A stretch of DNA of 53,527 nt from Flavobacteriaceae bacterium (lineage in GTDB: Bacteria; Bacteroidota; Bacteroidia; Flavobacteriales; Flavobacteriaceae): NCBI GenBank assembly GCA_013043005.1, contig JABDOZ010000177.1:1-53527 (forward strand). The letters are read 5' to 3'. This document shows, in pieces, positions 16,988 to 26,803 of this stretch. Position 1 is the first letter of the stretch, and every line of letters begins with the position of its first letter. Position numbers and translations under genes: made by a program. The notes below the pieces were generated by a model that was given only the letters and a program-made list of their open reading frames with translations, ran no database searches and was not told the DNA's origin.

Positions 16988-19092
16988 TCTGCAATTAATT
17001 TTAAGGCTTTAACAATAGATTCAGCAGGTAATTGGCAAGAATTGTTGACGCAAACATAAATAAAGGTTTTATCTTCAATAAATCTACCTTTAATCAAAGG
17101 TAATTCACCTCTAGTTTGACTATTTGCAACTAATATATTTGGTAAATAATATTGATTTAATTCATTTGTTTTTTGCATAGCATCCTTACCGACAATGGCA
17201 ACTTCAAAATAAGGATTGGAATAGTTTAACATAAGATCAAGCCAATTAGAAAAACCAGAACCGTAGGTCGCCATTTCTGGTTTTACATTATTTAACATTG
17301 AGGTTGCAGTCTTTAAATAATTGGTGTTTTCGAAATAGTGAGAAAGCTTGAATAAATTCTTAGCCATAATTGAATTACTTGATGGTATTACATTATCTCT
17401 AAAATCAATATTTCTGGTTACCAGCTTTGGGTCTTTGATAGATGTAAAAAAGAACATGTTACTTGATTCATCATAGTAATTATCAAATGAATAATTGCTT
17501 AAATTTCTTGCAGAATAGAGCCATTTTTCATCTGATGTTGCCTGATATAGACTAATAAAAGCTTCTATAGTGGTTGCGTAATCAATTAAATAGGCGTTTA
17601 TACTACTTGTTCCTTCTTTATAGTTTCTAAATAGTGATCCATCACTATTAATTTGTTTTGTGAGTATAAAATTCGCGTTTTTCATTGCGATGTTTAAAAA
17701 TGACCTATCTTGAAAAACTCTATAGGCATCCAGATAACCTTTAATCATTAATGAATTCCAGGATGTGAGAGTTTTATCATCTAATCTTGGTTTAGACCGC
17801 TTTTCTCTTTCTTGTAAAAGAATTTGTTTCCATTCTTTTTTCTTTGCTTTAAATTTTTCAATATTTAATTTATGATTTCTTACGAACTCCTCATCTTCTT
17901 GATTCCGAATTAGCACATAATTATCGTGTTCCCAATAACCGTAATTATTGATATTATAATAATTGGAGAATACTTCATAGTCATCCTTTAACAGGTTTTT
18001 CAGTTCTTCTTTCTGCCAAACATAAAAAGCACCTTCTACCAATTCATTATTTTTATTAAGACTGTCTGCATCTAAAGATGAATAGAATACGCCTTCTGCG
18101 GATGTCAATTCCTTTTCAATGAAACCAAGAGTTTCATAAACAACTTGTTTATATAATTCATTTTTTGTAATTAAATAAGCATCAGAATACAAACTGACTA
18201 GTTGTGCGTTGTCATATAACATTTTTTCAAAATGTGGGACATGCCATTTATTATCAACAGAGTATCTTGAAAAGCCACCACCTAACTGATCATAAATCCC
18301 TCCCAAAGCCATTTTAGTTAATGTGAGATTCACAAATTCTTGTAATTCTGTATCATCATTTTGATAAGCATGCCTTAATAGAAATTGGTAATTGTTAGGC
18401 ATCATGAATTTTGGAGCACGTTTAGAACCACCTTTTTTATGATCAAATGATTTGCTCCACTCACTAACAACATTATCTATAAAACCAATTTTAAAAACAG
18501 GCTCTTCTTTATTCAAAACCACCATGTCCATGCTTTTAATACCTTGCTCCAGTTTACTAGCGTAGTCTAATAGTTTATCTGGGTCCTTCTCATGCAAGTT
18601 TGCAAGTTGCTCCAGCACATTTATCCATTGGTCTTTCTTAAAATAAGTGCCACCCCAAACAGGTCTACCGTCTGGCAGAGCTACAACGTTTAAGGGCCAA
18701 CCGCCTCTACCAGTCATTAGTTGCACCGCATTCATATAAACCTGATCGATATCAGGACGCTCTTCTCTGTCTACTTTTATATTTACAAAGTTTGTATTCA
18801 TGGTTTGAGCAACCAAGGTGTCTTCAAAACTTTCATGCTCCATCACATGGCACCAATGACACGAAGCATATCCAATACTTATCAGGATCAGTTTGTTTTT
18901 GTTTTTTGCATGTTCTAAGGTTTTATCATTCCAGGGCATCCAATTAACTGGATTATGTGCATGCTGCAGTAAATAAGGACTGGTTTCGTTTACTAGCTGA
19001 TTTGTAAATTTGTGAGACATGTTTTTTGATGTTTGACCGTTACAGTTTAATAGCAATATGGAAGAAATGAAAAATATAATATTAAATTTCAT
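16984..19092 (-). CDS. YyaL/DUF255 thioredoxin-domain protein, predicted lipoprotein
   Basis: A 702-aa protein with an N-terminal thioredoxin-like DUF255 domain (about 30-195) and a C-terminal six-hairpin glycosidase-like domain (about 200-690). Family motifs are clear: N-x-L-x2[16 protein letters not shown], C78-H-W-C81, and V-D-R-E-E-R-P-D. The family (YyaL in bacteria, SPATA20 in animals) lacks a firm biochemical function. Unlike the usual cytoplasmic form, this one begins with a signal sequence and lipobox L-L-N-C17, which predicts a lipid-anchored protein on the periplasmic side. It overlaps the DUF1304 gene by 4 bases. Confidence 0.88.
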   Translation of the reverse strand: MKFNIIFFISSILLLNCNGQTSKNMSHKFTNQLVNETSPYLLQHAHNPVNWMPWNDKTLEHAKNKNKLILISIGYASCHWCHVMEHESFEDTLVAQTMNTNFVNIKVDREERPDIDQVYMNAVQLMTGRGGWPLNVVALPDGRPVWGGTYFKKDQWINVLEQLANLHEKDPDKLLDYASKLEQGIKSMDMVVLNKEEPVFKIGFIDNVVSEWSKSFDHKKGGSKRAPKFMMPNNYQFLLRHAYQNDDTELQEFVNLTLTKMALGGIYDQLGGGFSRYSVDNKWHVPHFEKMLYDNAQLVSLYSDAYLITKNELYKQVVYETLGFIEKELTSAEGVFYSSLDADSLNKNNELVEGAFYVWQKEELKNLLKDDYEVFSNYYNINNYGYWEHDNYVLIRNQEDEEFVRNHKLNIEKFKAKKKEWKQILLQEREKRSKPRLDDKTLTSWNSLMIKGYLDAYRVFQDRSFLNIAMKNANFILTKQINSDGSLFRNYKEGTSSINAYLIDYATTIEAFISLYQATSDEKWLYSARNLSNYSFDNYYDESSNMFFFTSIKDPKLVTRNIDFRDNVIPSSNSIMAKNLFKLSHYFENTNYLKTATSMLNNVKPEMATYGSGFSNWLDLMLNYSNPYFEVAIVGKDAMQKTNELNQYYLPNILVANSQTRGELPLIKGRFIEDKTFIYVCVNNSCQLPAESIVKALKLIAE

Positions 19093-19121
19093 GATGTCTC
19101 AAAGTTAAACAATAAAGCATA

Positions 19122-19150
19122 AAAAAAGCGTTCTGAGTTAGAACGCTTTT
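19122..19150 (-). terminator. Rho-independent terminator of the dodecin gene
   Basis: An 11-bp perfect stem (AAAAGCGTTCT / AGAACGCTTTT) with a 5-base loop and, on the minus strand, a T run. It lies 18 bases after the dodecin stop and before the YyaL-type gene. Confidence 0.88.
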
Positions 19151-19168
19151 AAAACTTTCAGGATGAGT

Positions 19169-19369
19169 TTACTTGACTTCAAAAGTCAATTTTACATTTA
19201 CTCTGAATTCTGTAACATCATCACCTTTTACCATAGCACTTTGATCCTGAATGTAAACGGATTTGATATTTTTTACAGTTTTTGATGCATGTTTAACCGC
19301 ATTTTTTGTTGCGTCTTCCCAACTTTTCTCTGAATTTGCTAATACTTCAATTACTTTTAATACTGCCAT
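19169..19369 (-). CDS. Dodecin flavin-binding protein
   Basis: A 66-aa protein of the dodecin family, which assembles into hollow dodecamers that store flavins and damp free flavin levels. The signature S-W-E-D-A with the flavin-stacking tryptophan at residue 17 is present, followed by A-V-K-H-A-S-K-T-V and a final F-R-V-N-V-K-L-T-F-E-V strand. Length is normal. It has its own terminator and a 136-base upstream gap, so it is probably a single-gene unit. Confidence 0.93.
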   Translation of the reverse strand: MAVLKVIEVLANSEKSWEDATKNAVKHASKTVKNIKSVYIQDQSAMVKGDDVTEFRVNVKLTFEVK

Positions 19370-19505
19370 AATAATGTGTTATAGTTTTTAATTATTTTTT
19401 ATTCACTTAAAATTACAAATAATTGGTTTAATGAGTATGGCGCAAAATATATTTAATTATTTTAAATTTCGATGAATTACTCTTTTAGGAGACAAAAAGT
19501 ACGAC

Positions 19506-20408
19506 TCAACCATTAATAGCCTCTACTGCACTAATTTTATCTTTAAGCATTTCTTTCAACATATTTTCTATGCCATTTTTTAATGTAAAAGTAGAAGAAG
19601 GACATCCACTGCATGCGCCTTGCAATATAACTTTAACAATTTTACTATTCTTATCGTAAGATTTAAATTCGATATTGCCTCCATCGCTGGCCACGGCTGG
19701 TCGAATATACTCTTCAAGAATATTAATGATCTCTTTTGAAACATCATCTAGGTCATCAAATTTTCTATCCAGCTCTTCTTGTTTTTGCTCTACCGTTTTA
19801 GAAGAATTGTCACTTATAATTACTTTCCCATTCTCTAAATAGTTTCTAATGAATTCTCTTAATTCCATTGTAATATCATTCCACTCAGCTACATTATATT
19901 TTGTGATAGAAACATAATTTTGATCAATAAAAACAGATTTTACAAATGGAAAATGAAATAATTCTGAAGCTAAGGGTGATGAGCTTGCTTCATCAATTGA
20001 AGTGAACTCGTAGGTGGAATGAACTAATTTTTTATTTGCAACGAATTTAAGTACCTCCGGATTTGGTGTACTTTCAGCATAGATTGTAACGGGATTTGTT
20101 TTAATTTTTTCTGAGCTATTTACAACAGTACCACTATTTTTCAGATAGTTCTGTATTTGAGTTGCTACTTCATCTTGAACATCACTCCATTCTACAATAT
20201 TATACCGCTCAATTGCTACAAAATTCCCAGATATATATATTTTCTTTACAAAGGGTAGATAAAAGAGTTGTTGAGCTAAAGGTGAGTCTTTGGCCTCATC
20301 GATGTTATTGAACTCAAAACTTTCATAACTGGTTATAAATTCACTTATTTCGAACTTCAGTATAGCAGGATTTGAGGTTTCTTTGGGGTTAACCGATATA
20401 TTTTTCAT
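19506..20408 (-). CDS. Nfu-type Fe-S scaffold/carrier with two N-terminal domains
   Basis: A 300-aa protein. Residues about 1-90 and 107-195 are two copies of an Nfu N-terminal-like domain (each has a P-x-x-L-K-F start, a D-E-A-x-x-S-P-L-A block and an F-V-K-x-x-x-I end). Residues about 220-298 form the NifU C-terminal domain with G-A-C266-S-G-C269-P-S, the pair that holds a bridging [4Fe-4S] cluster in a dimer. Nfu proteins pass Fe-S clusters to client enzymes. Family members with one N-terminal domain are common; two in tandem is the Bacteroidota form. It is divergent from the T9SS cargo gene and starts from a short 75-base shared region. Confidence 0.9.
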   Translation of the reverse strand: MKNISVNPKETSNPAILKFEISEFITSYESFEFNNIDEAKDSPLAQQLFYLPFVKKIYISGNFVAIERYNIVEWSDVQDEVATQIQNYLKNSGTVVNSSEKIKTNPVTIYAESTPNPEVLKFVANKKLVHSTYEFTSIDEASSSPLASELFHFPFVKSVFIDQNYVSITKYNVAEWNDITMELREFIRNYLENGKVIISDNSSKTVEQKQEELDRKFDDLDDVSKEIINILEEYIRPAVASDGGNIEFKSYDKNSKIVKVILQGACSGCPSSTFTLKNGIENMLKEMLKDKISAVEAING

Positions 20409-20424
20409 TACAACTAATTTTTCG

Positions 20425-20432
20425 CAAAAATA
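20425..20432 (-). promoter_or_regulatory. -7 box for the Nfu gene
   Basis: On the minus strand TATTTTTG fits TAnnTTTG exactly and would start transcription about 10 bases before the ATG. No good -33 element was found. Confidence 0.45.
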
Positions 20433-20454
20433 CTAAAAGAAAAATTGAGATGTG

Positions 20455-20462
20455 TATATTTG
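20455..20462 (+). promoter_or_regulatory. -7 box for the T9SS cargo gene
   Basis: TATATTTG fits TAnnTTTG exactly and lies 20 bases before the ATG at 20483. It argues against the alternative upstream ATG at 20450, which would precede the transcription start. Confidence 0.5.
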
Positions 20463-20482
20463 AAATTCTTTATTTCCTCACA

Positions 20483-23400
20483 ATGCAGAAGTATTTATTC
20501 CTTTTATTCTCAATACTGTCTGTTCTATTAAGTTACTCGCAAAATGTAGCAATAGATCAATCAACTTATACTGTTGAGGAATTAGTTACTGATGTTTTAA
20601 TCAATAGTCCTTGTGCTGATGTTTTTAATATAACGTATTCAACTGGAACGAATTTTGGCTCAAGTAATGGAATAGGATATTTTGAAGAACAAATTGGCAA
20701 GTTTCCTTTTAACCAAGGATTAATTATGGCATCTGGAAATGCTGGATTGGGTGGAGGTCCAAATCCTGGACCTGGTCAACCTAATACCGGTACAATGTCT
20801 TGGCCGGGAGATCCAGCTTTAAATGCATTGGTAGGTGAAAGTTCTTTTAATGCAACTATAATTGAATTTGATTTCATCCCAATTGCCTCTCGAATTAGTT
20901 TTAGATTTTTGATGGCTTCTGAAGAGTATGACCAGGGAAATTTTGAATGCCAGTATTCAGATGTTTTTGCTTTTTATTTGACTGACTCGGCAGGGAACAC
21001 ATCTAATTTAGCTGTACTTCCGGGAAGCAATACTCCTATATTGGTTACAAATGTACATTTAGATAATGGAATCTGTGGTGGGCCAAATTCTGAATATTTT
21101 GGCGAATACGTTAGTGTAGGAGGACCACCAGTGGCTTATGATGGATATACGAGGCCTTTTACTGCTTTTTCAAATGTTAATCCAGGTGAGCAATACCACA
21201 TAAAATTGGCAATAGCAGATGCCAGGGATCAACAGTATGATTCTGCAGTTTTTTTGGAAGCCGGTAGTTTTAATATTGGCCTTGAATTAGGTTTAGACTT
21301 TACAGTAGCAAATAACAACGCTGTTTGTACTAATGATAATCAAGTTCTTGATACAGGTTTAAACACCTATGTTCACACCTGGTATTTAGATGGTGTAGTA
21401 ATACCTGGAGAAACTACTTCTGTACTAAATATTGATGCAGAAGGAACATATACCGTTGAGATAACCTTTGCCAATAATTGTCAGGCTACGGATGATATTG
21501 TAGTTGAATTTTCTCAAAGTCCTACGGCAAACACAATACCAGACCAATCTATTTGTGATGTAGATAATGATGGGTTCTTTAGTTTAGACTTAAGCTCCCT
21601 GGATACAATTGTGTTGGGAGGTCAAAATAATACAGATTTTTCGGTTACCTATCACTCTAGTTTAACCGATGCTGAAACCAATATTGATCCATTAACCTCG
21701 CCTTACACCAATCAGGTTGCTTTTCAACAAGAAGAAGTATTTATTCGAATAGAAAATAATATGAGTCCTGCTTGTTTCGAAACAAGCAGTTTTTTATTTA
21801 ACGTTTTTGAAATTCCAACGGCTAATCCTGTTACGTACGGAATATGTGACAATGCAAATGATGGGGATGATAATAACGGACAAGTAGAATTTGATCTAAG
21901 CACCATAAGTAATCAGGTTTTAGGAACTCAAAGTTCGACTTTGTTCATGGTTTCTTATCACAACAATCAATCAGATGCTGATTCAAATACCTCACCTTTG
22001 CCTATGTTATATACAAACACATCGGCAAACAGTCAGCAAATAGTTGCAAGATTAGAAAACATCAATGATCAAAATTGTTACGCTACTTCAGTTGTCGATT
22101 TAGTTGTTAATCCGCTTCCAGTTGTAACACCAATAGTAATTTTAGAGCAGTGTGATGATGATACAGACGGAATCACGCTGTTTAACTTAACAGAAGCTAA
22201 TAGTCTTATATCAAGTAATGCCATCAACGAAGTATTTACATATTATTTGACTCAAGCTGAAGCTGCCAGTGGATTAATAACAGATCAGATAATCAATGAT
22301 ACAGCCTATCAGAATCCAACGCCTTTAACAGGTACTGTTTTTGCTAGGATTGAGACTGCCAATGGTTGTTGGAGAACATCTCAAGTTGATTTACAAGTAG
22401 GTGCCACACAAATTCCGACTGCATTTAATTTAACATACAATGAATGCGATGATGCTACAGTAGATGGTGATAATACTAATGGTATAACTTCATTTAATTT
22501 CAGCGATGCCACTGCACAAATTGAAGCATTGTTTCCTGTTGGACAAAATATTACTATTAGCTATTATACTAATCTATCAAATGCCTTATCTGAAACAAAT
22601 TCGATAGCTAATCCTAGTGATCACAGAAATGATACTTCTCCAAATAATCAAAATATATTTGTTAGAATAGATAGTGATGACATTAACGCATGTTTGGGTC
22701 TGGGAGAACATATAACCTTGGTTGTTGATCCATTACCAGCTGCTAATACAATAGACCCTTATATAGAATGTAGTGATACCAATGAAGCAAGTTTTGACTT
22801 TAGTACTAAAAACTTAGAGGTTATTGGAACCCAAACCCAAGATATACTAATAAGTTATCATTTATCGTTATTAGATGCAGAGAATAACAACAATCCTATT
22901 TTGAGTCCATACACAAATATTAGTAATCCGCAAACAATCTATGTTAGAACACAATTCGACGATAATGCTAATGGAGTTGGAGATGGGAATGAGTGTTATT
23001 CTGCAGATATGTCATTTGAATTACAAGTTATTCCAAATCCTGTTTTAGTCGATCCTGATCCAATACGTATTTGCAGTGATCAAATTCAAACGGTTTATGA
23101 TCTAACTGTTAGAGAAAATCAAATTATCAACGGTGATTCAACTATCACAATTGAATATTTTGAATCTCAAACAGATTTAATTAATGACAATCCAATTAAT
23201 ACACCAAGTACTTACAATAGTCTTACATTAAATAATCAAATTATAGTTGAGGCAACAGGTTTAAATGGATGTACAAGTACGACTACATTGGATTTGATCA
23301 CTATTTTATATGCGCAACTCAATAATACACCAGAAACAATTGAAGAATGTGAGATAGATGGTGATGGATTTGACAATTTTGATTTAACAAGAAGAGAAAT

Positions 23401-24391
23401 TCAAATATTGAATGGACTAAATGCCAGTGATTTTATTTTTACATATTATGAACTGGGAAGTGATGCCGTAGCTGGCAACCTCAATAGTATAGCTAATCCT
23501 TCTAATTATGTAAATACAATATCCATTTCTCAAACAATATTTGTTCGTGTTGATCCGGTCAATAATGAATGTTTCCAGGTAGCACCTGTTGATCTTATCG
23601 TTAACAGAGTGCCGGAAATACAAATAGAAGATGAGTACGTTATTTGTTTAGATAATTCTGAAAATTCTGTCGACCCCGGAATAGATACACTCTTACCTGT
23701 TTTGCCAATAGATACGGAATTAAATGATACAGAGTATGCTTTTGAATGGTATTATGGAGATACAGTGTCAGCGGAAAATTTAATAGTAAATGAAAATGGA
23801 TCAACTTATTTGCCTACCAAGGCAGGGCAATATACTATAATTGCTACTAATTTGCTTACAGGATGCACTATACCTGCTACAACTACAGTAAGAGGTTCGT
23901 ATCCTCCGGAAAGTATAAGCGTTGAAGTTATATCGCCAGCATTTTCAGAAAACAATACCATTGAAATCACAGTAATTGGAAATGGAGAATATGAGTATAA
24001 TGTAGATGGAGGGCCGTGGCAGATAAATAATGTTTTTTCAAATTTGCTGGGTGGTAATCATTTAGTTGGTGTCAGAGATGTCTTAAATTGTAACCTTCTA
24101 AATGAGATTATTGAGATAATTGATTATCCAAAATTCTTTACTCCTAATGGAGATGGTTATAATGATACTTGGAATATAAAAGGAATTGGCAGCCAAGTTG
24201 ATGCAGAAATTTTTATATTTGATAGGTACGGTAAGCTATTAAAACAATTAAGTCCAAGGTCTTTTGGTTGGGATGGGACATTTAATGGTGAAATCTTACC
24301 ATCATCAGATTATTGGTTCGTAGTGCAATACACAGAGCCTAGTGATAATATAAGAAAAGAGTTTAAAGCTCATTTTACGTTAAAAAAATAA
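20483..24391 (+). CDS. Large surface protein with repeats and type B T9SS sorting domain
   Basis: A 1302-aa exported protein. After a signal peptide (1-20, ending S-Y-S-Q) comes a domain of about 30-265 resembling the 'choice-of-anchor L' type (A-D-V-F-N-I-T-Y-S-T-G, F-L-M-A-S-E-E-Y, S-D-V-F-A-F-Y-L). Seven related modules of about 100 residues follow (about 348-1044), then an Ig-like linker and a C-terminal type B sorting domain (about 1213-1302) with F-F-T-P-N-G-D-G-Y-N-D-T-W, F-D-R-Y-G-K and G-W-D-G. Type B domains direct secretion and surface display through the type IX system. The next gene, 4 bases later, encodes the SprF-like partner. An adhesin or matrix role is inferred. Confidence 0.92.
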   Translation: MQKYLFLLFSILSVLLSYSQNVAIDQSTYTVEELVTDVLINSPCADVFNITYSTGTNFGSSNGIGYFEEQIGKFPFNQGLIMASGNAGLGGGPNPGPGQPNTGTMSWPGDPALNALVGESSFNATIIEFDFIPIASRISFRFLMASEEYDQGNFECQYSDVFAFYLTDSAGNTSNLAVLPGSNTPILVTNVHLDNGICGGPNSEYFGEYVSVGGPPVAYDGYTRPFTAFSNVNPGEQYHIKLAIADARDQQYDSAVFLEAGSFNIGLELGLDFTVANNNAVCTNDNQVLDTGLNTYVHTWYLDGVVIPGETTSVLNIDAEGTYTVEITFANNCQATDDIVVEFSQSPTANTIPDQSICDVDNDGFFSLDLSSLDTIVLGGQNNTDFSVTYHSSLTDAETNIDPLTSPYTNQVAFQQEEVFIRIENNMSPACFETSSFLFNVFEIPTANPVTYGICDNANDGDDNNGQVEFDLSTISNQVLGTQSSTLFMVSYHNNQSDADSNTSPLPMLYTNTSANSQQIVARLENINDQNCYATSVVDLVVNPLPVVTPIVILEQCDDDTDGITLFNLTEANSLISSNAINEVFTYYLTQAEAASGLITDQIINDTAYQNPTPLTGTVFARIETANGCWRTSQVDLQVGATQIPTAFNLTYNECDDATVDGDNTNGITSFNFSDATAQIEALFPVGQNITISYYTNLSNALSETNSIANPSDHRNDTSPNNQNIFVRIDSDDINACLGLGEHITLVVDPLPAANTIDPYIECSDTNEASFDFSTKNLEVIGTQTQDILISYHLSLLDAENNNNPILSPYTNISNPQTIYVRTQFDDNANGVGDGNECYSADMSFELQVIPNPVLVDPDPIRICSDQIQTVYDLTVRENQIINGDSTITIEYFESQTDLINDNPINTPSTYNSLTLNNQIIVEATGLNGCTSTTTLDLITILYAQLNNTPETIEECEIDGDGFDNFDLTRREIQILNGLNASDFIFTYYELGSDAVAGNLNSIANPSNYVNTISISQTIFVRVDPVNNECFQVAPVDLIVNRVPEIQIEDEYVICLDNSENSVDPGIDTLLPVLPIDTELNDTEYAFEWYYGDTVSAENLIVNENGSTYLPTKAGQYTIIATNLLTGCTIPATTTVRGSYPPESISVEVISPAFSENNTIEITVIGNGEYEYNVDGGPWQINNVFSNLLGGNHLVGVRDVLNCNLLNEIIEIIDYPKFFTPNGDGYNDTWNIKGIGSQVDAEIFIFDRYGKLLKQLSPRSFGWDGTFNGEILPSSDYWFVVQYTEPSDNIRKEFKAHFTLKK
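21526..23615 (+). repeat. Seven diverged ~100-residue protein modules within the T9SS cargo
   Basis: Each module begins near a C-D or C-E-x-D-x-D-G motif, continues with F-D-L-S/T, then a tyrosine pair (S-Y-H, T-Y-Y), a D-A-E/x-N segment, P-Y-T-N, an I-F-V-R-I/V strand and a final C-[FY] before V-x-P-L-P/V-P. The modules are well diverged at DNA level, so they are old duplications rather than a recent array. Confidence 0.75.
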
Positions 24392-24394
24392 ACC

Positions 24395-25396
24395 ATGAAT
24401 TTAAAAAAGTATTGTTTATTATTTGTTATAGCAGTATTTTCTCAATTCACTTTTTCCCAGGAAGGTCTACCAGTGTATTCAGATTATTTAACCGATAATT
24501 ATTATCTTATTCATCCATCAATGGCTGGAGTCGCCAATTGCTCAAAAGTCAGGTTAACAGGGAGGCAACAATGGTTTGGTCAAGAAGGTGCGCCTAATTT
24601 GCAAACATTAAGTGTAAATGGCAGAATTGATGACTCGCCATCCGGAATCGGAGTCATTTTATATAATGACAAAAATGGTTTTCATTCACAATTAGGAGCT
24701 TATGTTACTTATGCACATCATTTAATGTTTTCTCGAAATGAAATTGATTTAAATATGTTGTCCTTTGGTTTGAGTGTTGGTGCAATTCAATATAAACTTG
24801 ATGAATCTGCTTTTTTAAATGAAGGTTTTGATCCTATTATTTCCGGGGTGGAACAAAGTGCTACGAATATGAATATTGATTTTGGTTTTTCATATCATTT
24901 TATTGATTTTTATGCCCATGTAACAGCCAAAAATATTTTAAAAAATGAAGGTATAAACAATGATATTGAAATCACGAGTAATTTAAGGCGTTATTTAGTG
25001 TCTGTTGGAAACGTATTCAGTAAATTGGATAGTGAGTGGAGTTATGAACCTTCAATAATGTTTCAATATAAGGATGGAACCAAAGAATCATCAATAGACC
25101 TGAATGCAAAGGTTTATAAAGAAACAGACTTTGGGAAAATATGGGGAGGGTTATCATATCGACGAAGCTTTGATGGTGCAGAGTTTTTGGACGGTTCAGG
25201 TATTAGTACTCAGAAACTCCAATATTATACTCCTTTTATTGGTGTTGACTATAACAACTTTTTATTCGCTTATACCTATTCATACCAATCTAATTCTGTA
25301 GTTTTTAATAGTGGCGGATTTCATCAGCTCACGTTAGGTTTCAACTTCAATTGCAGAAGAGAAAAATTTGAATGTAATTGCCCAGCTGTAAATTAA
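24395..25396 (+). CDS. PorP/SprF family type IX secretion membrane protein
   Basis: A 333-aa outer-membrane beta-barrel protein with signal peptide (1-21, ending T-F-S-Q) and the family start P-V-Y-S-D-Y followed by H-P-S-M-A-G. C-R-R-E-K-F-E-C-N-C-P at the end is a cysteine-rich tail. PorP/SprF proteins attach type B-sorted cargo to the cell surface, and each is typically encoded next to its own cargo. Here it follows the 1302-aa cargo by 3 bases, which supports a dedicated pair like SprB/SprF of gliding bacteria. Which of the two functions dominates (anchoring or secretion) is not visible in sequence. Confidence 0.9.
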   Translation: MNLKKYCLLFVIAVFSQFTFSQEGLPVYSDYLTDNYYLIHPSMAGVANCSKVRLTGRQQWFGQEGAPNLQTLSVNGRIDDSPSGIGVILYNDKNGFHSQLGAYVTYAHHLMFSRNEIDLNMLSFGLSVGAIQYKLDESAFLNEGFDPIISGVEQSATNMNIDFGFSYHFIDFYAHVTAKNILKNEGINNDIEITSNLRRYLVSVGNVFSKLDSEWSYEPSIMFQYKDGTKESSIDLNAKVYKETDFGKIWGGLSYRRSFDGAEFLDGSGISTQKLQYYTPFIGVDYNNFLFAYTYSYQSNSVVFNSGGFHQLTLGFNFNCRREKFECNCPAVN

Positions 25397-25436
25397 ATTA
25401 GTCTTGAATTAATTCACAAATTCTTACTTATAATAA

Positions 25437-25952
25437 ATGCCAGTAATCAAAGAAGTAAAAGGGAAGTCCCCTAAAATCCCCGAAGATTGTTACATTTCAG
25501 ACAATGCCACAATAGTTGGAGATGTTACAATAGGTAAGAATTGTAGCATATGGTTTAATGCGGTGCTTCGCGGCGATGTACATTACATAAAATTAGGAAA
25601 TAAAGTCAATGTCCAGGATGGAGCTGTTATTCATGGCACCTATAAAAAATCACCTACTAATGTTGGGAATAATGTTTCTATTGCTCATAATGCTGTTGTA
25701 CATGGTTGCACTATTCACGATAATGTTTTAATTGGTATGGGTAGTATAGTAATGGATAATTGTGTTGTACATAGTAACAGCATAATTGCTGCTGGAGCCG
25801 TTGTTACTCAAAATACTGTAGTTGAATCTGGAAGTATTTACGCGGGTGTTCCCGCTAAAAAAGTTAAGGATATTAGTGAGGATTTGATTTCAGGACAAAT
25901 AGAGAGAATAGCCAACAATTACATAAAATATGCCAGTTGGTTTCAAGAGTAG
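25437..25952 (+). CDS. Gamma-class carbonic anhydrase family protein
   Basis: A 171-aa left-handed beta-helix protein with hexapeptide repeats and the metal-site histidines expected for the gamma class (I-H-G near residue 61, I-A-H-N-A-V-V-H-G-C around 83-92). G-D-V-T-I-G, N-V-Q-D-G and A-G-V-P-A-K-K-V are family hallmarks. The family includes active zinc or iron carbonic anhydrases and YrdA/PaaY-type proteins with little activity, so the enzyme function is probable but not certain. It is 40 bases downstream of the SprF-like gene and ends exactly where the opposing murI ends. Confidence 0.88.
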   Translation: MPVIKEVKGKSPKIPEDCYISDNATIVGDVTIGKNCSIWFNAVLRGDVHYIKLGNKVNVQDGAVIHGTYKKSPTNVGNNVSIAHNAVVHGCTIHDNVLIGMGSIVMDNCVVHSNSIIAAGAVVTQNTVVESGSIYAGVPAKKVKDISEDLISGQIERIANNYIKYASWFQE

Positions 25953-26732
25953 TTAGAAATCTAAATATTCCACTTTATAATTATTGCCTAATAGAGAATT
26001 TAAAATTTTTAGATCAGTATTAGTAAAAAATTGATTTTTAGGATTTGAAATTTGGTTATTTAATAATGCATTTTTCTTTAAAATTGATTTGGTTTGTTTC
26101 GCAACAGCCTCACCAGAATCAATTATTTTGACATGCTTTGGTAACAATTCCAGTAGTTGAGGAATAAGATAAGGATAATGCGTGCAACCTAAAACCAGAT
26201 GATCAATTTTGGCATCTATCATAGGCTGTAAGTAAATTTTTAATAGTGATCTCATTTCATCAGAATCCAGTTTCCCATTTTCTATTAATTGAACGATCCC
26301 ATCTCCGTCCTGTTCAACTACTTTGATTCCACAGGCATATAGAGAACTGGTTTTGCTAAACAATTCGCTACTTAGAGTGCCTTTTGTGGCAAGTATTCCG
26401 ACAGTTTTTGTAGAGCTATGTAGAGCTGCAGGTTTTATGGCAGGCTCTATTCCAATAAACGGTATCATATAGTTAGTCCTCAAATAATTAATAGCATTAG
26501 TAGTAGCTGTATTACACGCAACGACAATTATTTTACAACCTTTTCTTAATAATATCTCGGTGTTTTTAACACAGAGTTCTATTATTCTTTCTTTTCCTTT
26601 GGGACCATATGGTGCATTTAAACTATCAGCCAAATAAATAGTATTTTCATTTGGCAAAAGTGCATGAATTTCTTTCCATATTGAAGTGCCACCTACTCCA
26701 GAATCGAATATACCAATTGGTTGTTTGCTCAT
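25953..26732 (-). CDS. murI: Glutamate racemase
   Basis: A 259-aa enzyme interconverting L- and D-glutamate to supply D-glutamate for peptidoglycan. Both catalytic cysteines are visible: C73 in V-A-C-N-T-A-T and C183 in L-G-C-T-H-Y-P, together with the N-terminal I-F-D-S-G-V-G-G motif. I chose the ATG at 26732 (M-S-K-Q-P-I-G) rather than a TTG nine bases upstream. The gene lies only about 9 bases after an intrinsic terminator that follows ompH, so its expression may depend on readthrough. Its stop abuts that of the opposing carbonic anhydrase gene. Confidence 0.95.
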   Translation of the reverse strand: MSKQPIGIFDSGVGGTSIWKEIHALLPNENTIYLADSLNAPYGPKGKERIIELCVKNTEILLRKGCKIIVVACNTATTNAINYLRTNYMIPFIGIEPAIKPAALHSSTKTVGILATKGTLSSELFSKTSSLYACGIKVVEQDGDGIVQLIENGKLDSDEMRSLLKIYLQPMIDAKIDHLVLGCTHYPYLIPQLLELLPKHVKIIDSGEAVAKQTKSILKKNALLNNQISNPKNQFFTNTDLKILNSLLGNNYKVEYLDF

Positions 26733-26740
26733 TTTAATCA

Positions 26741-26775
26741 AAAATAAAAAAGCTGCCTTATTTTAGGCAGCTTTT
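26741..26775 (-). terminator. Intrinsic terminator between ompH and murI
   Basis: An 11-bp perfect stem (AAAAGCTGCCT / AGGCAGCTTTT) with a short loop and, on the minus strand, a T-rich tract. It ends about 9 bases before the murI ATG and could attenuate murI. Confidence 0.85.
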
Positions 26776-26803
26776 GATAAGTTATTTTAAGACAAGATAT
26801 TGA

